64,000 nucleotides of DNA from the NCBI GenBank assembly GCA_963810905.1, contig CAWEPG010000002.1:310001-374000 (forward strand). The letters run 5' to 3'. Source of the stretch: CAWBAT01 sp963810905 (GTDB lineage: Bacteria; Acidobacteriota; Terriglobia; Versatilivoradales; Versatilivoraceae). The position numbers and the translations under genes are program-made. This document shows, one piece after another, positions 37,447-47,553 of the stretch. Numbering within the stretch: position 1 is the stretch's first letter; each line of letters starts with the position of its first letter. A model generated the notes under the pieces. It saw only the letters and a list, made by a program, of their open reading frames with translations, searched no databases and was not told the origin of the DNA.

Positions 37447-38040
37447 TCTCGTCCAGCACTCTCCTGCCTTTCTTTACGTTTCGACGATCAGTAATCTTAC
37501 GCAACCCTGAAGGCACAAGCCGAAGACCGGTCGATTCCGGTGGAACGCGCGCTCTGTCTCACGTATATCGAGCGTGCCCGGGAGCTCCCGCTCCACCTCG
37601 CAAAGTTTAAGAAACTTCGGTATTCGGGCGATAGACCTCTTCCCCTCCCGAAGGAAACTCATTTGTCATTATTCATTTCTCATCTTACTTTGGGTAGCCT
37701 AGTCGCCTGGGGGTTCCCGAGGGGACCGATATGAGTAGCCTCGGGTGGCGCGGTCGCTGCTTCATCTTGCAAGCCCTGAAAGGGCTACAGATAATAGCCC
37801 AAGGCAAGAGCGAGGCAAGAGCCTCGTGCGTCGCCCTGGGGACGTAATGTCAAGGCGGCCCGACCCTGAAAGGGTCGAACAGAACTCTTCAGCAGATCGT
37901 TCGAGGCGGGAAAAGGTCATTTGGAGCAAGAAGTCGGAAGGGTGTAAGCTATGACGTGTTGAATCATTTGACCTTTTTGATCATCCAAGGTCATCCTGAT
38001 AGTCCCCTCATCTGTCCTACTTGAGAAGTTCTGCTCCGCC
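37447..38040. other. intergenic stretch carrying a palindrome-bounded element
   Basis: No gene seen. The repeat-like element is at 37772-37876; the remainder shows nothing recognisable. Confidence 0.45.
37772..37876 (+). repeat. 105-base palindrome-bounded repeat element
   Basis: Bounded by AGCCCTGAAAGGGCT (37772-37786) and GACCCTGAAAGGGTC (37862-37876), both perfect hairpins sharing CCCTGAAAGGG. Between them lie ATAATAGCCCAAGGC and GTCGCCCTGGGG, a wording I know from a widespread noncoding bacterial intergenic repeat. It codes for nothing. Confidence 0.6.
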
Positions 38041-40167
38041 ATGGTGAGTTTGAATCGCAGACATTTTCTCCGAGTCTCAGCTTCTCTTTACTTCCTTTCA
38101 GTTGTAGCCAACCTAGGTGCACAATCTTTCCCCGCTTTCGTAAAAACAGGGTCGGACAAGCAGAGCTGGGTAGTTGGAAATGGACTCGTTGAGCGTCAGA
38201 TCCAATTTGAACCCAAGATCGGCCTCTTTACTCCAGTATGGAAACACACCCTGACCGGATCAAACTTTATCAGAACTGTGCCAGCAGCCAACCCTCGCGG
38301 TGCGGAGTTTCACTTCCAGGTCGACGGCGAGCGGTTGGCTGGTTCAGAGGGGGCATTCGATCTGATCGATGCCGTCACGCGTGAACTCGCACCGAAGGGC
38401 AAGGTATTGGAAATCAAACTGAAGGCTCGAACCAAGCCAGTTGAAGTTTCAGTCTTCTATGCTATTTACGAAGGGCATCCGGTCGTTCGAAAGTGGATTG
38501 CCATTACAAACCTCAGCACAAAGCCCATCACGCTGTCCCATTTGAGCTTTGAGGCCGTACCCTTGCTTGCCGGAAATCCTGCCGAAATTCAGGTATCCGC
38601 CTTTTACGGCGTGCTGCCACACGAAATCGCTTACACGGGGCGTGTCGATGATACCGCGATCCTGCAGCGGAATTCGCTTACAGGTGAAGGTTATATTGTG
38701 ATGAATGAAGCGCCTGGCTACATGAAGCGCACCGAGATGGATGGCTGGGGACTCGGCATCCAGGTCATGTACGACACCGATATTTTTCCGTTTGAGAGGC
38801 GCGTGGATCCAGGTGAGACATTCACTAGCGCCAAGAGTGGCGTCGCATTTTTTAAAGAAGGACAGGGCTTCGCTGACCCCCGCTGGGTAATCCCAACATA
38901 CACGTCCCGCGTGCTACTCAAAAAGGGTGCAGGGTTCAAAGCTCCCTGGAGTTATAACGCCTATTCTCCTTTTCATGAACACATCAACCAAGAGATTGTG
39001 CGCGGATTGCTCCCCATCGCGGCTCGAATGGGTTTTGATATTTTTACTATAGACGCGGGATGGGAGGAACTCCGGGGAGAAAATATCGTCTCCGGCGAGA
39101 GGTTTGGAGGAGAACTTGATTCAATCCAGAAGGAGGTTGAAAGGCGAGGAATGCGCTTGGGCCTTTGGGTACCGATGTCCCTTGTCGATTCCGAGACCCA
39201 GGTTTATCGCGAACATCCTGAGTGGGCATGCAGGGATGCTCATGGAAAGCTCAAGACCTCGAACACGGATAAAGGATGGGAACCTGTCATGTGCTTGGCA
39301 TCGCCTTTCCGCGATGCGGCTGCACGTCGAATCAGTGACTTGATCAAGCGCTACAACCTTGCCTATGTCAAGATCGACCAAACCACAGTCTTCAATACCT
39401 ACGGGGAAGGCCCTGGCTGTTACGCTGAGGGGCACTATCACCATGGATGGGCAGAGTCTTTGGAAGGGATTTACGAGGGGATGAAGTACGTCACCGATCA
39501 AGTCTATCGAGAGCATCCCGACGTGTTGCTCGACCTTACATTTGAGCTTTGGGGCCAAAAGCACCTGATTGACTATGGGCTCCTCGCTGCGGGAGATTTA
39601 GATTGGCTGAGTAATGTGGCAGATTTTGATCCCACTTCCGCCGGGCCCCGGCAGTCGCGTACGTTACTTTATCAAAGATCTCTGGCGATTCCTGTTGAAA
39701 CCATGTTGATCGGGAATTTCCGAGCCAATATTCCCCCGATCGAGGAAAGGTTTGCAACCACAGTCGGGTCGGCGCCGTTGCTCCTCGGCGATTTGCGCTT
39801 GTTGACAACAGAACAGCAAGACTGGTACGGGGAACGAATTCGCTGGTTCAAGGAATTTCGCAAACAGGTTGCAGTCAACGAAGGCTTCTTCCCATTGGGG
39901 TCCTGGCTTCAGCCCAGCGCTGCCGAGCCCGACGGCTTCATGCGAATCAACCACCTGGGTGAGGGTCTGCTCGTCCTCTTTAAAAATGAGTCGAACCGGA
40001 GCAAAGTCGACATAGCAGTGCCAGTCTATCCTGACGGCACATTCCAGATGCAATCAAAGATAACAGGAGAGTCACGGGGATTGTTCACGGGTGAACAGAT
40101 GCGGCACGGAATGCAGATTCAGGTGCCTGCCGGGCATCAGGTAGAAGTAATCGAAATCCGCAAGTAG
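38041..40167 (+). CDS. secreted alpha-galactosidase-like glycoside hydrolase (GH36/GH31 clan)
   Basis: 708 residues. Tat-like signal: NRRHFLRVSASLYFLSVV. An N-terminal beta-supersandwich (about 35-290) is followed by a TIM barrel with FDIFTIDAGWEELRG (about 335-350), LGLWVPMSLVDSETQVYREHPEWA, YVKIDQTTVFNTYGEGPGC (the Asp is the candidate nucleophile) and LLDLTFELWGQKHLIDYG, and by a small C-terminal beta domain. This is the GH-D layout of alpha-galactosidases; the substrate may be another alpha-linked sugar. It follows the DUF1501 operon and precedes another secreted glycosidase on the same strand. Confidence 0.85.
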   Translation: MVSLNRRHFLRVSASLYFLSVVANLGAQSFPAFVKTGSDKQSWVVGNGLVERQIQFEPKIGLFTPVWKHTLTGSNFIRTVPAANPRGAEFHFQVDGERLAGSEGAFDLIDAVTRELAPKGKVLEIKLKARTKPVEVSVFYAIYEGHPVVRKWIAITNLSTKPITLSHLSFEAVPLLAGNPAEIQVSAFYGVLPHEIAYTGRVDDTAILQRNSLTGEGYIVMNEAPGYMKRTEMDGWGLGIQVMYDTDIFPFERRVDPGETFTSAKSGVAFFKEGQGFADPRWVIPTYTSRVLLKKGAGFKAPWSYNAYSPFHEHINQEIVRGLLPIAARMGFDIFTIDAGWEELRGENIVSGERFGGELDSIQKEVERRGMRLGLWVPMSLVDSETQVYREHPEWACRDAHGKLKTSNTDKGWEPVMCLASPFRDAAARRISDLIKRYNLAYVKIDQTTVFNTYGEGPGCYAEGHYHHGWAESLEGIYEGMKYVTDQVYREHPDVLLDLTFELWGQKHLIDYGLLAAGDLDWLSNVADFDPTSAGPRQSRTLLYQRSLAIPVETMLIGNFRANIPPIEERFATTVGSAPLLLGDLRLLTTEQQDWYGERIRWFKEFRKQVAVNEGFFPLGSWLQPSAAEPDGFMRINHLGEGLLVLFKNESNRSKVDIAVPVYPDGTFQMQSKITGESRGLFTGEQMRHGMQIQVPAGHQVEVIEIRK

Positions 40168-40293
40168 TCCAAACTAACTCCACGGAAGGATTTCATAGAC
40201 GGGGGGCTCCTGACGCAACCATGCGGCGGGAGAGGCCAATTTCCCAATTCTCACTTTATTCAATTGAATTCAACAGGAAAGGGGGTTCATAAC

Positions 40294-41821
40294 ATGAACT
40301 TATCATCACTTCGAACAATCCAAATCGCCAAGCTGTTACTGCTTACGTTCTCTATTTCTCTCAGCTTGCCACGATTGGGTATAGGAGAGGAAGCCACTCC
40401 AATTCAGGTACACTGGGATCGTGTGACTCGGACCTCAATAACTACGCCAACGCTCCTGGTGGTTGGGTCTTCGCCACTCCGCCGAGGCTCTCCCTTGCAT
40501 GATCCGTCCTTCAAAGCAATCAAGGACCTCCAATGCAATCTGGTTCGCTATGTGCCGTGGCAAGCAAACCCGCGGTTGGGTGTTGCAGAATTGGAGCCGC
40601 CCACCAGAAACCAAGACATCTTGGGATTTTTCCCTGATCGACCCGATGACGGAAGACTTCATGAAAGCAGCCGATGGGCATCCCGTCGTATTAAATTTCA
40701 GTACAATTCCGCAATGGATGTTCAAAACCCCTAATCCGGTCACCTACCCCACGGACCCCGACCAGTTCATGTGGAAATACCAGCAAGGAACCGAACTTCG
40801 AGACCCTACTTTTCGAGAGGTCGCCAATTACTTTGCCCGGATCGTGAGTTGGTATGCAAAGGGAGGATTCACGGATGAACTGGGGAAACGGCATGAATCT
40901 GGCCATCATTACAAGATTGATTATTGGGAAGTATTGAATGAGCCAGATATTGAGCATGGGCTCAGCGCCGAGAATTATACTCGTCTCTATGACGCCGTCG
41001 TAGAAGCTGTTCATCAGGTTTCGCCAGAAACGAAGTTCGTCGGTATTTCTCTGTCGTATCCCGCTGGCCATCCCGAGTTCTTCGAGTATTTTCTCAACCC
41101 GAAGAATCATAAGCCCGGTGCTCCCATTGACATGATTTCGTACCATTTCTACGCTGTTCCAGCTATGGATGAAACACCGGAAATCAACCAATTCACATTC
41201 TTCAACCAGGCAGACAAGTTTCTGGAAATCGTGGGTTACGTTGAAACCCTGCGAAAGATGCTTTCCCCCACAACGGGCACGATGGTAAACGAAATTGGGA
41301 CCATGCTGCCGGAGGATTGGTCACAGTCGAATCATGATTATGTTTTTAAGCCCATCCCTCCATCCTACTGGAACATTTCGGCTACTGTGTATGCTTACGT
41401 CTTTGCAGGGCTCACGCGGCTTGGCGTCAATCTTGCCGGAGAGTCCATGATTCCCGCTCAGCCAGGGTTTTTCCCCAGCATCGCCATGCTGGATTGGGAC
41501 ACGGGCCAGCCGAATGTGCGATGGCAAGCTCTCAAGCTCATTCGCGATCACTTCGGCCCCGGCGATAAACTGGTTGAAACCCCAGGTGGCGCAGCTTATG
41601 TCCTCATTCAAGGGTTTATCACTGGAAATGGAGAGAGGAAGCTGCTCTTAGTGAATAAGCGCGATCGGGAGTACCAGCTCAGCTTGCCAGAAGTGGCAGG
41701 GGGAAGAATTGAAGTAGTTGATCGCACAACGGGCACTAACGCACCCATATCGAAAAAGATTGATGGCCAAGCATTTAGGCTGGGGGCGTTTGGTATCGCC
41801 GTTGTCACCCTTGCGAAATGA
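40294..41821 (+). pseudogene. secreted clan-A glycoside hydrolase (GH39-like), one frameshift
   Basis: Frames 40294-40600 and 40600-41821 together form a ~505-residue enzyme with signal peptide (IAKLLLLTFSISLSLPRLGIG). Clan GH-A marks are YWEVLNEPDIEHG (acid/base Glu) and TMVNEIGTMLP (nucleophile Glu), with DMISYHFYAVP between; the C-terminal ~80 residues are a beta domain. The frame changes between GVAELEPP and PETKTSWDF around 40591-40602, one extra base in a C-rich stretch. Both catalytic Glu residues are in the second, long frame. ATG 40294 has AAAGGGGG upstream. Substrate not determined; xylosidase- or uronidase-type is possible. Confidence 0.75.
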
Positions 41822-42198
41822 GGAGAGGCATTTGAGCCGCTTGAATGAAAGATAGCAAATGGAAATTGACCAATAACAATCAGGATTGCTGCAAACGGGA
41901 AAGGCTCACTCCTGAAGATTGACGGCTTCCTATCCCCTCACGAAAGTGGACTTGTTTCTATTGCCCTCCGTTGGAGGGGTGCAAGAGTCGGTTTACTGGC
42001 GATGAAAAGCGGGCAAGATGCCCGCGCTCCCAGCAGGAGAGGGGTTGGGAGGAACTGCACACCTGTGGATTGCTTCGAAGAGGACGTCCCTCACAGCCTT
42101 GCATGAAGGCTTCTCAAGCCTTCATCTCCCTCCCATGGGGGAAGCCTTGCTCGGTGTAAGTTTACGACTCGGTCAAGGCGAACATTCACTACTCGGAA
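41822..42198. other. intergenic stretch with dispersed hairpin repeat
   Basis: No gene seen. It contains the perfect copy of the 29-base hairpin repeat at 42005-42033. Confidence 0.45.
42005..42033 (-). repeat. 29-base dispersed hairpin repeat, copy 2
   Basis: GCGGGCA (42009-42015) pairs perfectly with TGCCCGC (42019-42025), loop AGA. Reverse complement matches 3573-3601 at about 24 of 29 positions. Confidence 0.6.
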
Positions 42199-42786
42199 TT
42201 AACGTCCCGCTGCTTTGCCGATTTTCATTGCACCGGTAACTTCCCTCAGGCGGCCAGTCTTCACATCGTAAAGATAGCCGTAAATCGGGATCTCGCGGGG
42301 TACGAGGGGATGGTTTCGAATACGCAAGACATCAGCACGGACGCTTTCTTCCTGGTTACTGATCGTCAACCAGTTAATGAACTCAGCTTCCGTTGACCCA
42401 GGTCCCTCTCCAGTGTCCTTCCAGCCACCTTTTTCCAGGGAGGCCGTCTTCAAACTGGACCGTAACAGTTGGCGCAGGGTATCTTCGGAAAAATATTCCA
42501 TCCCGCAATTGGTGTGATGGATCACGAACCACTCGCGAGTGCCCAACAACTTATAGGAAATGACGAGAGAGCGAATGGCATCGTCACTGGCCCGCCCGCC
42601 GGCATTGCGGATGACATGCGCATCTCCTTCCTTCAGACCAGCAAGCTTGGCAGGATCGATGCGCGCATCCATACAGGTTAGGATTGCAAATCCTCGCGCT
42701 GGTGGCATAGCGAGATCGCCCTTGTTGCCAAAGTCTCTGGCATAAGCCTCGTTGGCATTTAAGACTTCATCTAGAATCTTGCTCAT
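42199..42786 (-). CDS. can: beta-class carbonic anhydrase
   Basis: 195 residues. Zinc ligands C38, H91 and C94 and the D40-R42 dyad are all in place (TCMDARIDP; VIHHTNCGM). No signal peptide. It interconverts CO2 and bicarbonate in the cytosol. GGAGG lies eight bases before ATG 42786. Short beta-CA type, as in many soil bacteria. Stand-alone gene. Confidence 0.93.
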   Translation of the reverse strand: MSKILDEVLNANEAYARDFGNKGDLAMPPARGFAILTCMDARIDPAKLAGLKEGDAHVIRNAGGRASDDAIRSLVISYKLLGTREWFVIHHTNCGMEYFSEDTLRQLLRSSLKTASLEKGGWKDTGEGPGSTEAEFINWLTISNQEESVRADVLRIRNHPLVPREIPIYGYLYDVKTGRLREVTGAMKIGKAAGR

Positions 42787-43165
42787 GGTTTTGACCTCCG
42801 TCGCTCATGAATATTGAATAGCATAACTGGCTCCGGCGGTTCGTCAAATTTACCTCCGTATTCCAGCAAAATAGCATTCTCACACATGGGCATGAGTGTA
42901 TATTGTGTAAATCAACAACCATATGAAAGGAAGGGTATGAAGCGATATTTGGCCCCCTCCCTTTGATGGGCAGAATAGCAAGTTCTCCTCCAGGCCTGAA
43001 GGATCGATGGCAAACAAGTGTTGGGTATCTCTCATTAATTATCATTATCTGGACAAACTACAAATGATAGTGCCTCACGAATGACCACTGGGCATTTATT
43101 GGATTTCGTTAATTTACGGTAAACTAATAGGTTATGAAGTAAACAATTTGGTCGGGAGTGATGCG
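42787..43165. other. intergenic stretch between divergent genes
   Basis: Divergent promoter region; AT-rich around 43020-43140. No gene or repeat recognised. Confidence 0.4.
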
Positions 43166-43630
43166 ATGCACACCCTTTCGAGATGCTTGATCTGCCTCAT
43201 TTTCGCCTTGTCGGCGTTTGCACAAAGTCCTCAAGGCGGAGCAGTCGACGAAGTAGAGATTCGAAAAGTTGTTCAGAAATATATGGATGCGCGCGAGAAC
43301 AAGGACGCACGGGCCCTAGAGTCATTATTTACTAGCGATGCTGACCAGCTAGTGTCTACAGGGGAATGGAGAAAGGGACTCGGCGAGATCGTTCGTGGAA
43401 CACAGGCAAGTTCACAAAAGACAGGCGGGAAGCGCACCATTGAGGTGGTGTCTGTTCGTTTTGTCGTCCCAGGTGTCGCACTTGTGGATGGACGGTACGA
43501 GCTCAAAGACCTTGCAGGCGGAGGAGCACGCAAGATGTGGACCACGTTATTGCTCATACAGCACACCGATGGCTGGTATATAACAGCGATCCGAAATATG
43601 TTGCCGGCAGATCCTGTTCCGTCAAAATAG
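43166..43630 (+). CDS. secreted SnoaL-like/DUF4440 protein
   Basis: 154 residues, signal peptide 1-~18 (SRCLICLIFALSAFAQ). NTF2-like fold: VRKVVQKYMDARENKDARALESLFTSDADQLVSTGEWRKG, later VALVDGRYELKDL and LLIQHTDGWYITAIRNML. No metal-ligand or catalytic set is clear, as is usual in this group. ATG 43166 has GGGAG at good spacing. Function unknown. Confidence 0.8.
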   Translation: MHTLSRCLICLIFALSAFAQSPQGGAVDEVEIRKVVQKYMDARENKDARALESLFTSDADQLVSTGEWRKGLGEIVRGTQASSQKTGGKRTIEVVSVRFVVPGVALVDGRYELKDLAGGGARKMWTTLLLIQHTDGWYITAIRNMLPADPVPSK

Positions 43631-43924
43631 TTCGGATTTTATTACTAGGGACAGCTAAACCTATCTTCGCATTTGATTTAGCTCTATTTGAAGTTGAGGC
43701 TCTTCAGGCAGATGAGCTTTCAAGGGAGGTATTGATTACAATGCTAAAATTACTGAGGGGGAATTTTTGAGAGCTCACGATGCATATAGATTGAGGAGGT
43801 TCCAGAATTTCCACATGCACACTTACTGTCTGGATACGTACAACCCATTCAGGATCTCAAAATCCGGGAATGATTATTGGCATGAAATGAAAAGTTTAAT
43901 TTCACAGGACGTCAAGGAGTTAAG
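43631..43924. other. intergenic stretch, nothing recognised
   Basis: No gene seen; the ribosome site AAGGAG for msrP lies at its end. Confidence 0.4.
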
Positions 43925-44821
43925 ATGAAGATTCGATCACGAGAGATGACTTCGGAGTCGGTATATCTCTCCAGACGCAATTTCATGGTGGGACTTGGCA
44001 CCCTCGCGGGTAATTCTTTGCTGTTCGTGGGTCAGCTCTCGGCAGGGGAAAATACCCAAGAGCTGAGCAAGGAACAGACCCCTCTTAAATCAATTACCAA
44101 TTACAATAATTTCTACGAATTCTCCACCGACAAAGAATCCGTAGCTCCACTTTCACAAAATTTCAAAACTTCTCCCTGGACAGTCAAGGTTGGAGGACTC
44201 GTGGAGAAACCCGCCACCTTCGATATTGACGATATTCGCAAAAGATTTCCCCAGGAAGAGCGAATTTACAGGTTACGTTGTGTCGAAGCCTGGTCCATGG
44301 TCATCCCGTGGATGGGGTTTCCTCTGGCATCCTTGCTGAAAGCCGTTCAGCCTTTGCCAAAAGCCAAGTACGTACGCTTTGAAACGCTGTACGACCCTAA
44401 GCAGATGCCCGGTCAAAAGAGCAGTTGGTACAAGTGGCCTTACGTTGAGGGACTTCGTCTGGACGAGGCCATGAATGACTTAGCAATACTTGCCACTGGA
44501 CTTTATGGGAAGCCCTTGCCTCCCCAAGATGGTGCTCCAATACGTCTGGTCGTGCCCTGGAAGTATGGTTTCAAGAGCATCAAGTCTATTGTGAAGATTG
44601 ATTTGGTCGAATCCATGCCGGTTTCGCTTTGGATGCAGGCCGCTCCAAACGAATATGGATTCTACGCCAACGTCAATCCAGATGTCAGCCACCCGCGCTG
44701 GTCTCAGGCCACCGAGAGACGGATTGGTGAGTTCTTCCGGCGAAAAACCCTGCCCTTTAATGGGTATGCCGATCAGGTTGCATCTCTTTATGCCGGAATG
44801 GACCTGCGGAGAAATTTCTGA
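43925..44821 (+). CDS. msrP: MsrP, periplasmic methionine sulfoxide reductase catalytic subunit
   Basis: 298 residues. Tat signal SRRNFMVGLGTLAG at residues 17-30. Molybdopterin-binding fold with the molybdenum ligand C119 in RLRCVEAWSMVIPW, and the conserved NFYEFSTDKESV and APIRLVVPWKYGFKSIKSI segments. It repairs oxidised methionines of envelope proteins, taking electrons from the quinone pool through MsrQ, whose gene begins on its stop codon. AAGGAG is six bases before ATG. Confidence 0.95.
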   Translation: MKIRSREMTSESVYLSRRNFMVGLGTLAGNSLLFVGQLSAGENTQELSKEQTPLKSITNYNNFYEFSTDKESVAPLSQNFKTSPWTVKVGGLVEKPATFDIDDIRKRFPQEERIYRLRCVEAWSMVIPWMGFPLASLLKAVQPLPKAKYVRFETLYDPKQMPGQKSSWYKWPYVEGLRLDEAMNDLAILATGLYGKPLPPQDGAPIRLVVPWKYGFKSIKSIVKIDLVESMPVSLWMQAAPNEYGFYANVNPDVSHPRWSQATERRIGEFFRRKTLPFNGYADQVASLYAGMDLRRNF

Positions 44822-45480
44822 TGGCGCAACTCAGGAGGAGATGGCTTCCTGTTGTCACTCACATTGGTTCGCTTCTGCCGCTCGCCTCGTTAGCGTGGAA
44901 GTTTTTCCACGATCAGTTAACTGCCAATCCAATCCAATACATCACTTTTCGGACCGGAAAAGCTGCGCTGGTGCTTTTGATCTTATCGCTCGCTTGCACA
45001 CCGCTCAGCACAATTTTCGGACTAAAACAATTGATTGGGCTGCGCAAGCCGCTTGGGCTCTATGCATTTACCTATGCCTCGTTACACTTCCTGACCTTCG
45101 TGGGTCTTGACTATCAGTTTGACCCGCACCTGCTTCAAGAAGCTATTCTCAAGAAACGTTATGCCCTGGTCGGGTTCGCAGCCTTCCTCTCCTTACTTCC
45201 CCTGGCAATCACTTCAACGAAGGGATGGATGAGGCGATTAGGCAAGAAATGGAAACAGCTCCATCGACTTATCTACCTCGCCGGCATCCTGGTGATTATT
45301 CATTTCGTGTGGTTAGTGAAATCCGATATTCGTGAACCGCTGGCTTACGGCGCCGCCGTCCTCTTTTTGCTGTTCCTCCGGCTGACGCCCGTAAAGAAAG
45401 CACTGGTAAACCTTCGAGAAAGGGTTGCCAATCGGCGCCGAGGCTACAACACAGCGGCCTTCCCTAAAGATCTCAATTAG
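44821..45480 (+). CDS. msrQ: MsrQ, heme-binding membrane subunit
   Basis: 219 residues with six hydrophobic segments. Heme-ligand histidines are in membrane helices (YASLHFLTF; WKQLHRLIYLAGILVIIHFVWL), and the RKPLGLYAF segment is diagnostic. ATG at 44821 overlaps the last base of the msrP TGA, so the two genes are translationally coupled. It passes electrons from quinol (or flavin reductase) to MsrP. Confidence 0.94.
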   Translation: MAQLRRRWLPVVTHIGSLLPLASLAWKFFHDQLTANPIQYITFRTGKAALVLLILSLACTPLSTIFGLKQLIGLRKPLGLYAFTYASLHFLTFVGLDYQFDPHLLQEAILKKRYALVGFAAFLSLLPLAITSTKGWMRRLGKKWKQLHRLIYLAGILVIIHFVWLVKSDIREPLAYGAAVLFLLFLRLTPVKKALVNLRERVANRRRGYNTAAFPKDLN

Positions 45481-45522
45481 CAACGGTCTCCTATCCAAAA
45501 CGAACCCGATTAATGTGAAGCG

Positions 45523-46401
45523 CTAATCTCCCGGTGTTGCAAGGAAGCCGAGGACCTTGTTCATTACCGTTAAGGCATCCAGGATCGCTTCGTGGCCAAT
45601 TCCATGAGTCGTCAGAAGTCCAGAGTTCTTCCAGACTCCGGCAAGATCTAAGGCGTTGTGGAATGGGAGAACAGGATCATACTTATCATGAATGATGAGT
45701 AAAGGCGGGGTTTCCAAATGCGGGACGATGTGAACTGCCTCGAGGCTTTCGATGCTTCGCTGAAACTTCTTCTCAAAGGAATGTTTCACACCTTCACGGA
45801 TGCGATCTGAAAAGCCCAGCCTCTCGGCTAAGTAATCAATCGGACCTCTCATCCCATTGAGTGCTGAGAAGAAGACGGTCTTTCGAATCTTCAACCCTTT
45901 TTCCAGAGCCAGCAGCGTGGCCGCAGCCCCAAAAGAGTGCGCAACTAGGGCGTGAACGTTTCCTGATTTCTGTGCAACTGCGAGGATTGCGTCCGCATAC
46001 TCCATGACATCGGTATGGCTGCCGGAAGATCGTCCGTGCGCGGGAGCATCAAAAGCAACGACTCGATAGCCAGACTTCACGAGCCTGTCGATCAGAGTCT
46101 TGAATCGAACCCCTCGACTACTCCAACCGTGCGCACATAGCACAGTTGGTCCACGTCCCCACTCCATGATGGCCAGATCATACCCTCGATGCATGAGAAA
46201 ATAAGAATTCGATTGGGCCAACAGTTGAGACTCACCCGGAAAGGCGGCCGACCGTTTTGGCTTGGTGAAAAGCCATACTGCCGCACGAGTGGCCATTGCT
46301 GGCGAGATCTTTACAACTTGTCTAAATGCCCAGCGCAGGATCAAGATGACAAGGCGGGATAACCTGTCGTTTTCAAGGGGAATTTTTGTGCTGAGACCCA
46401 T
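45523..46401 (-). CDS. alpha/beta hydrolase
   Basis: 292 residues. Catalytic triad candidates: Ser in VAHSFGAAATLL, Asp in HDKYDPVLPF, His in GIGHEAIL; oxyanion segment CAHGWSSRG. N-terminal ~45 residues are hydrophobic/basic (LVILILRWAFRQVVKISPAMATRAAVWLF), perhaps a membrane anchor. Esterase or lipase-like; substrate unknown. It faces msrPQ tail to tail. Confidence 0.82.
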   Translation of the reverse strand: MGLSTKIPLENDRLSRLVILILRWAFRQVVKISPAMATRAAVWLFTKPKRSAAFPGESQLLAQSNSYFLMHRGYDLAIMEWGRGPTVLCAHGWSSRGVRFKTLIDRLVKSGYRVVAFDAPAHGRSSGSHTDVMEYADAILAVAQKSGNVHALVAHSFGAAATLLALEKGLKIRKTVFFSALNGMRGPIDYLAERLGFSDRIREGVKHSFEKKFQRSIESLEAVHIVPHLETPPLLIIHDKYDPVLPFHNALDLAGVWKNSGLLTTHGIGHEAILDALTVMNKVLGFLATPGD

Positions 46402-46696
46402 TATTCCCCTACTCTTCGACAGGATTGACTTTTTGTTCTGTAAGTAAGGGACATTTTGGTCAAGGAGGCAATGTTTGGAATGAATGGTGATACTAAATCA
46501 TATTCAAACGATTTTGAAAGGGCCTAAAACTCTAAACCACCCTTCACCCGGTCCGACGTCCGTCGGACCACCCTCACGCGCGTTGGGGAGAGGGAGATTT
46601 TTCGCCGGTAAATGAGGATGCAAATCTATAGATAGGTCGCCCCGACGGGGCTGAATTGCTTCGCAGGCAAAACTTTCACCTCAAAAAAATCGCTTT
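46402..46696. other. intergenic stretch with palindrome
   Basis: A perfect 9-base-pair palindrome GGTCCGACG/CGTCGGACC (46550-46558, 46561-46569), followed by CGCGTTGGGGAGAGGG, wording that recurs at 58327-58340. Confidence 0.45.
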
Positions 46697-47414
46697 TCAA
46701 AACTCCAACGGATCTCGCTTCAGGGCGCCAATCAGGGGTTTATTTAGAAACCGGATTAAGGGGGTCATCGCCCGGAAATATCGGGTCAAGAACTCTAACA
46801 GGCCTGGATCCAAAGCCTGTTCCGGTGGATGGGTGACACTCACCAAGAATTGCTTATGTCGGAGAAGATCTGCGGCTGGATGCGTGCGAGGGAAATCCTT
46901 TTGGAACCCTGGTTAACTGGTCGCCTTCCAGAGTTCCAAAGTATTCTTTGAACCGGCGTTCGGCTACAATCCTCCTTAAGATCGCCGCATTCTGCGCAAT
47001 GTGGTTCCGAATTTCCCAGAGTTCTTTGGGACCCGGCATGTAGACTCCTCCCGCCACCAAGAGTTCCTCCGGAGATAGATGAACGTAAAATCCACCGCCT
47101 GCGTGCTTGGGAAGGTTTCGCGGGGTGAATAAGGCAGCAATGTGTGTTTTGTATGGAGACTTGTCGGGACTGAACCGAACGTCGCGATAGATTCGATAAA
47201 TGGCTCTTCGCGGTTCGGTCACCATTTCTGGGGCAATGCGTATCAACTCAAGGTTCAGCGCCTGGACCAGTTCAACCATGGGTTGCCTGACTTTTTCGTC
47301 GTAGATTAGTTTATTTTTTTGAAACCACGGCCGGCGATTGTTTCGTTTGAGCCGGCGGAGAAAATCCAGCGCCTCCATCGAGAATCCTCGAAATGCTTTT
47401 CCTGCAGAATTCAT
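46697..47414 (-). pseudogene. DUF2461 family protein, one frameshift near C-terminus
   Basis: The first frame (47414 to ~46895) gives the DUF2461 domain: MEALDFLRRLKRNNRRPWFQKNK and FSPDKSPYKTHIAALFTP, GGGFYVHLSPEELLVAGG. The rest continues in the next frame (RTHPAADLLRHKQFLVSV ... LTRYFRAMTPLIRFLNKPL) to a stop at 46697. The switch equals one extra C in the CCC run at about 46893-46895. With correction the protein is about 238 residues, the family length. Function of DUF2461 is unknown. ATG 47414 has AGGG upstream. Confidence 0.75.
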
Positions 47415-47553
47415 CTAAATCCCTCCGATTGGGATCTTACATCGAAAGCAATTGGTTATTGGCAATCGTTTATTTTTTATTTGCTATTGGACACGTCTTT
47501 CTCTCGACGACAAATAGGAAATTACCAATAGCGAGTAAATCCCTGCGTTTCCA

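Noticed and set aside
37745..37954. 69-codon forward frame
   Set aside because: It lies across the palindrome-bounded repeat element and is translated repeat.
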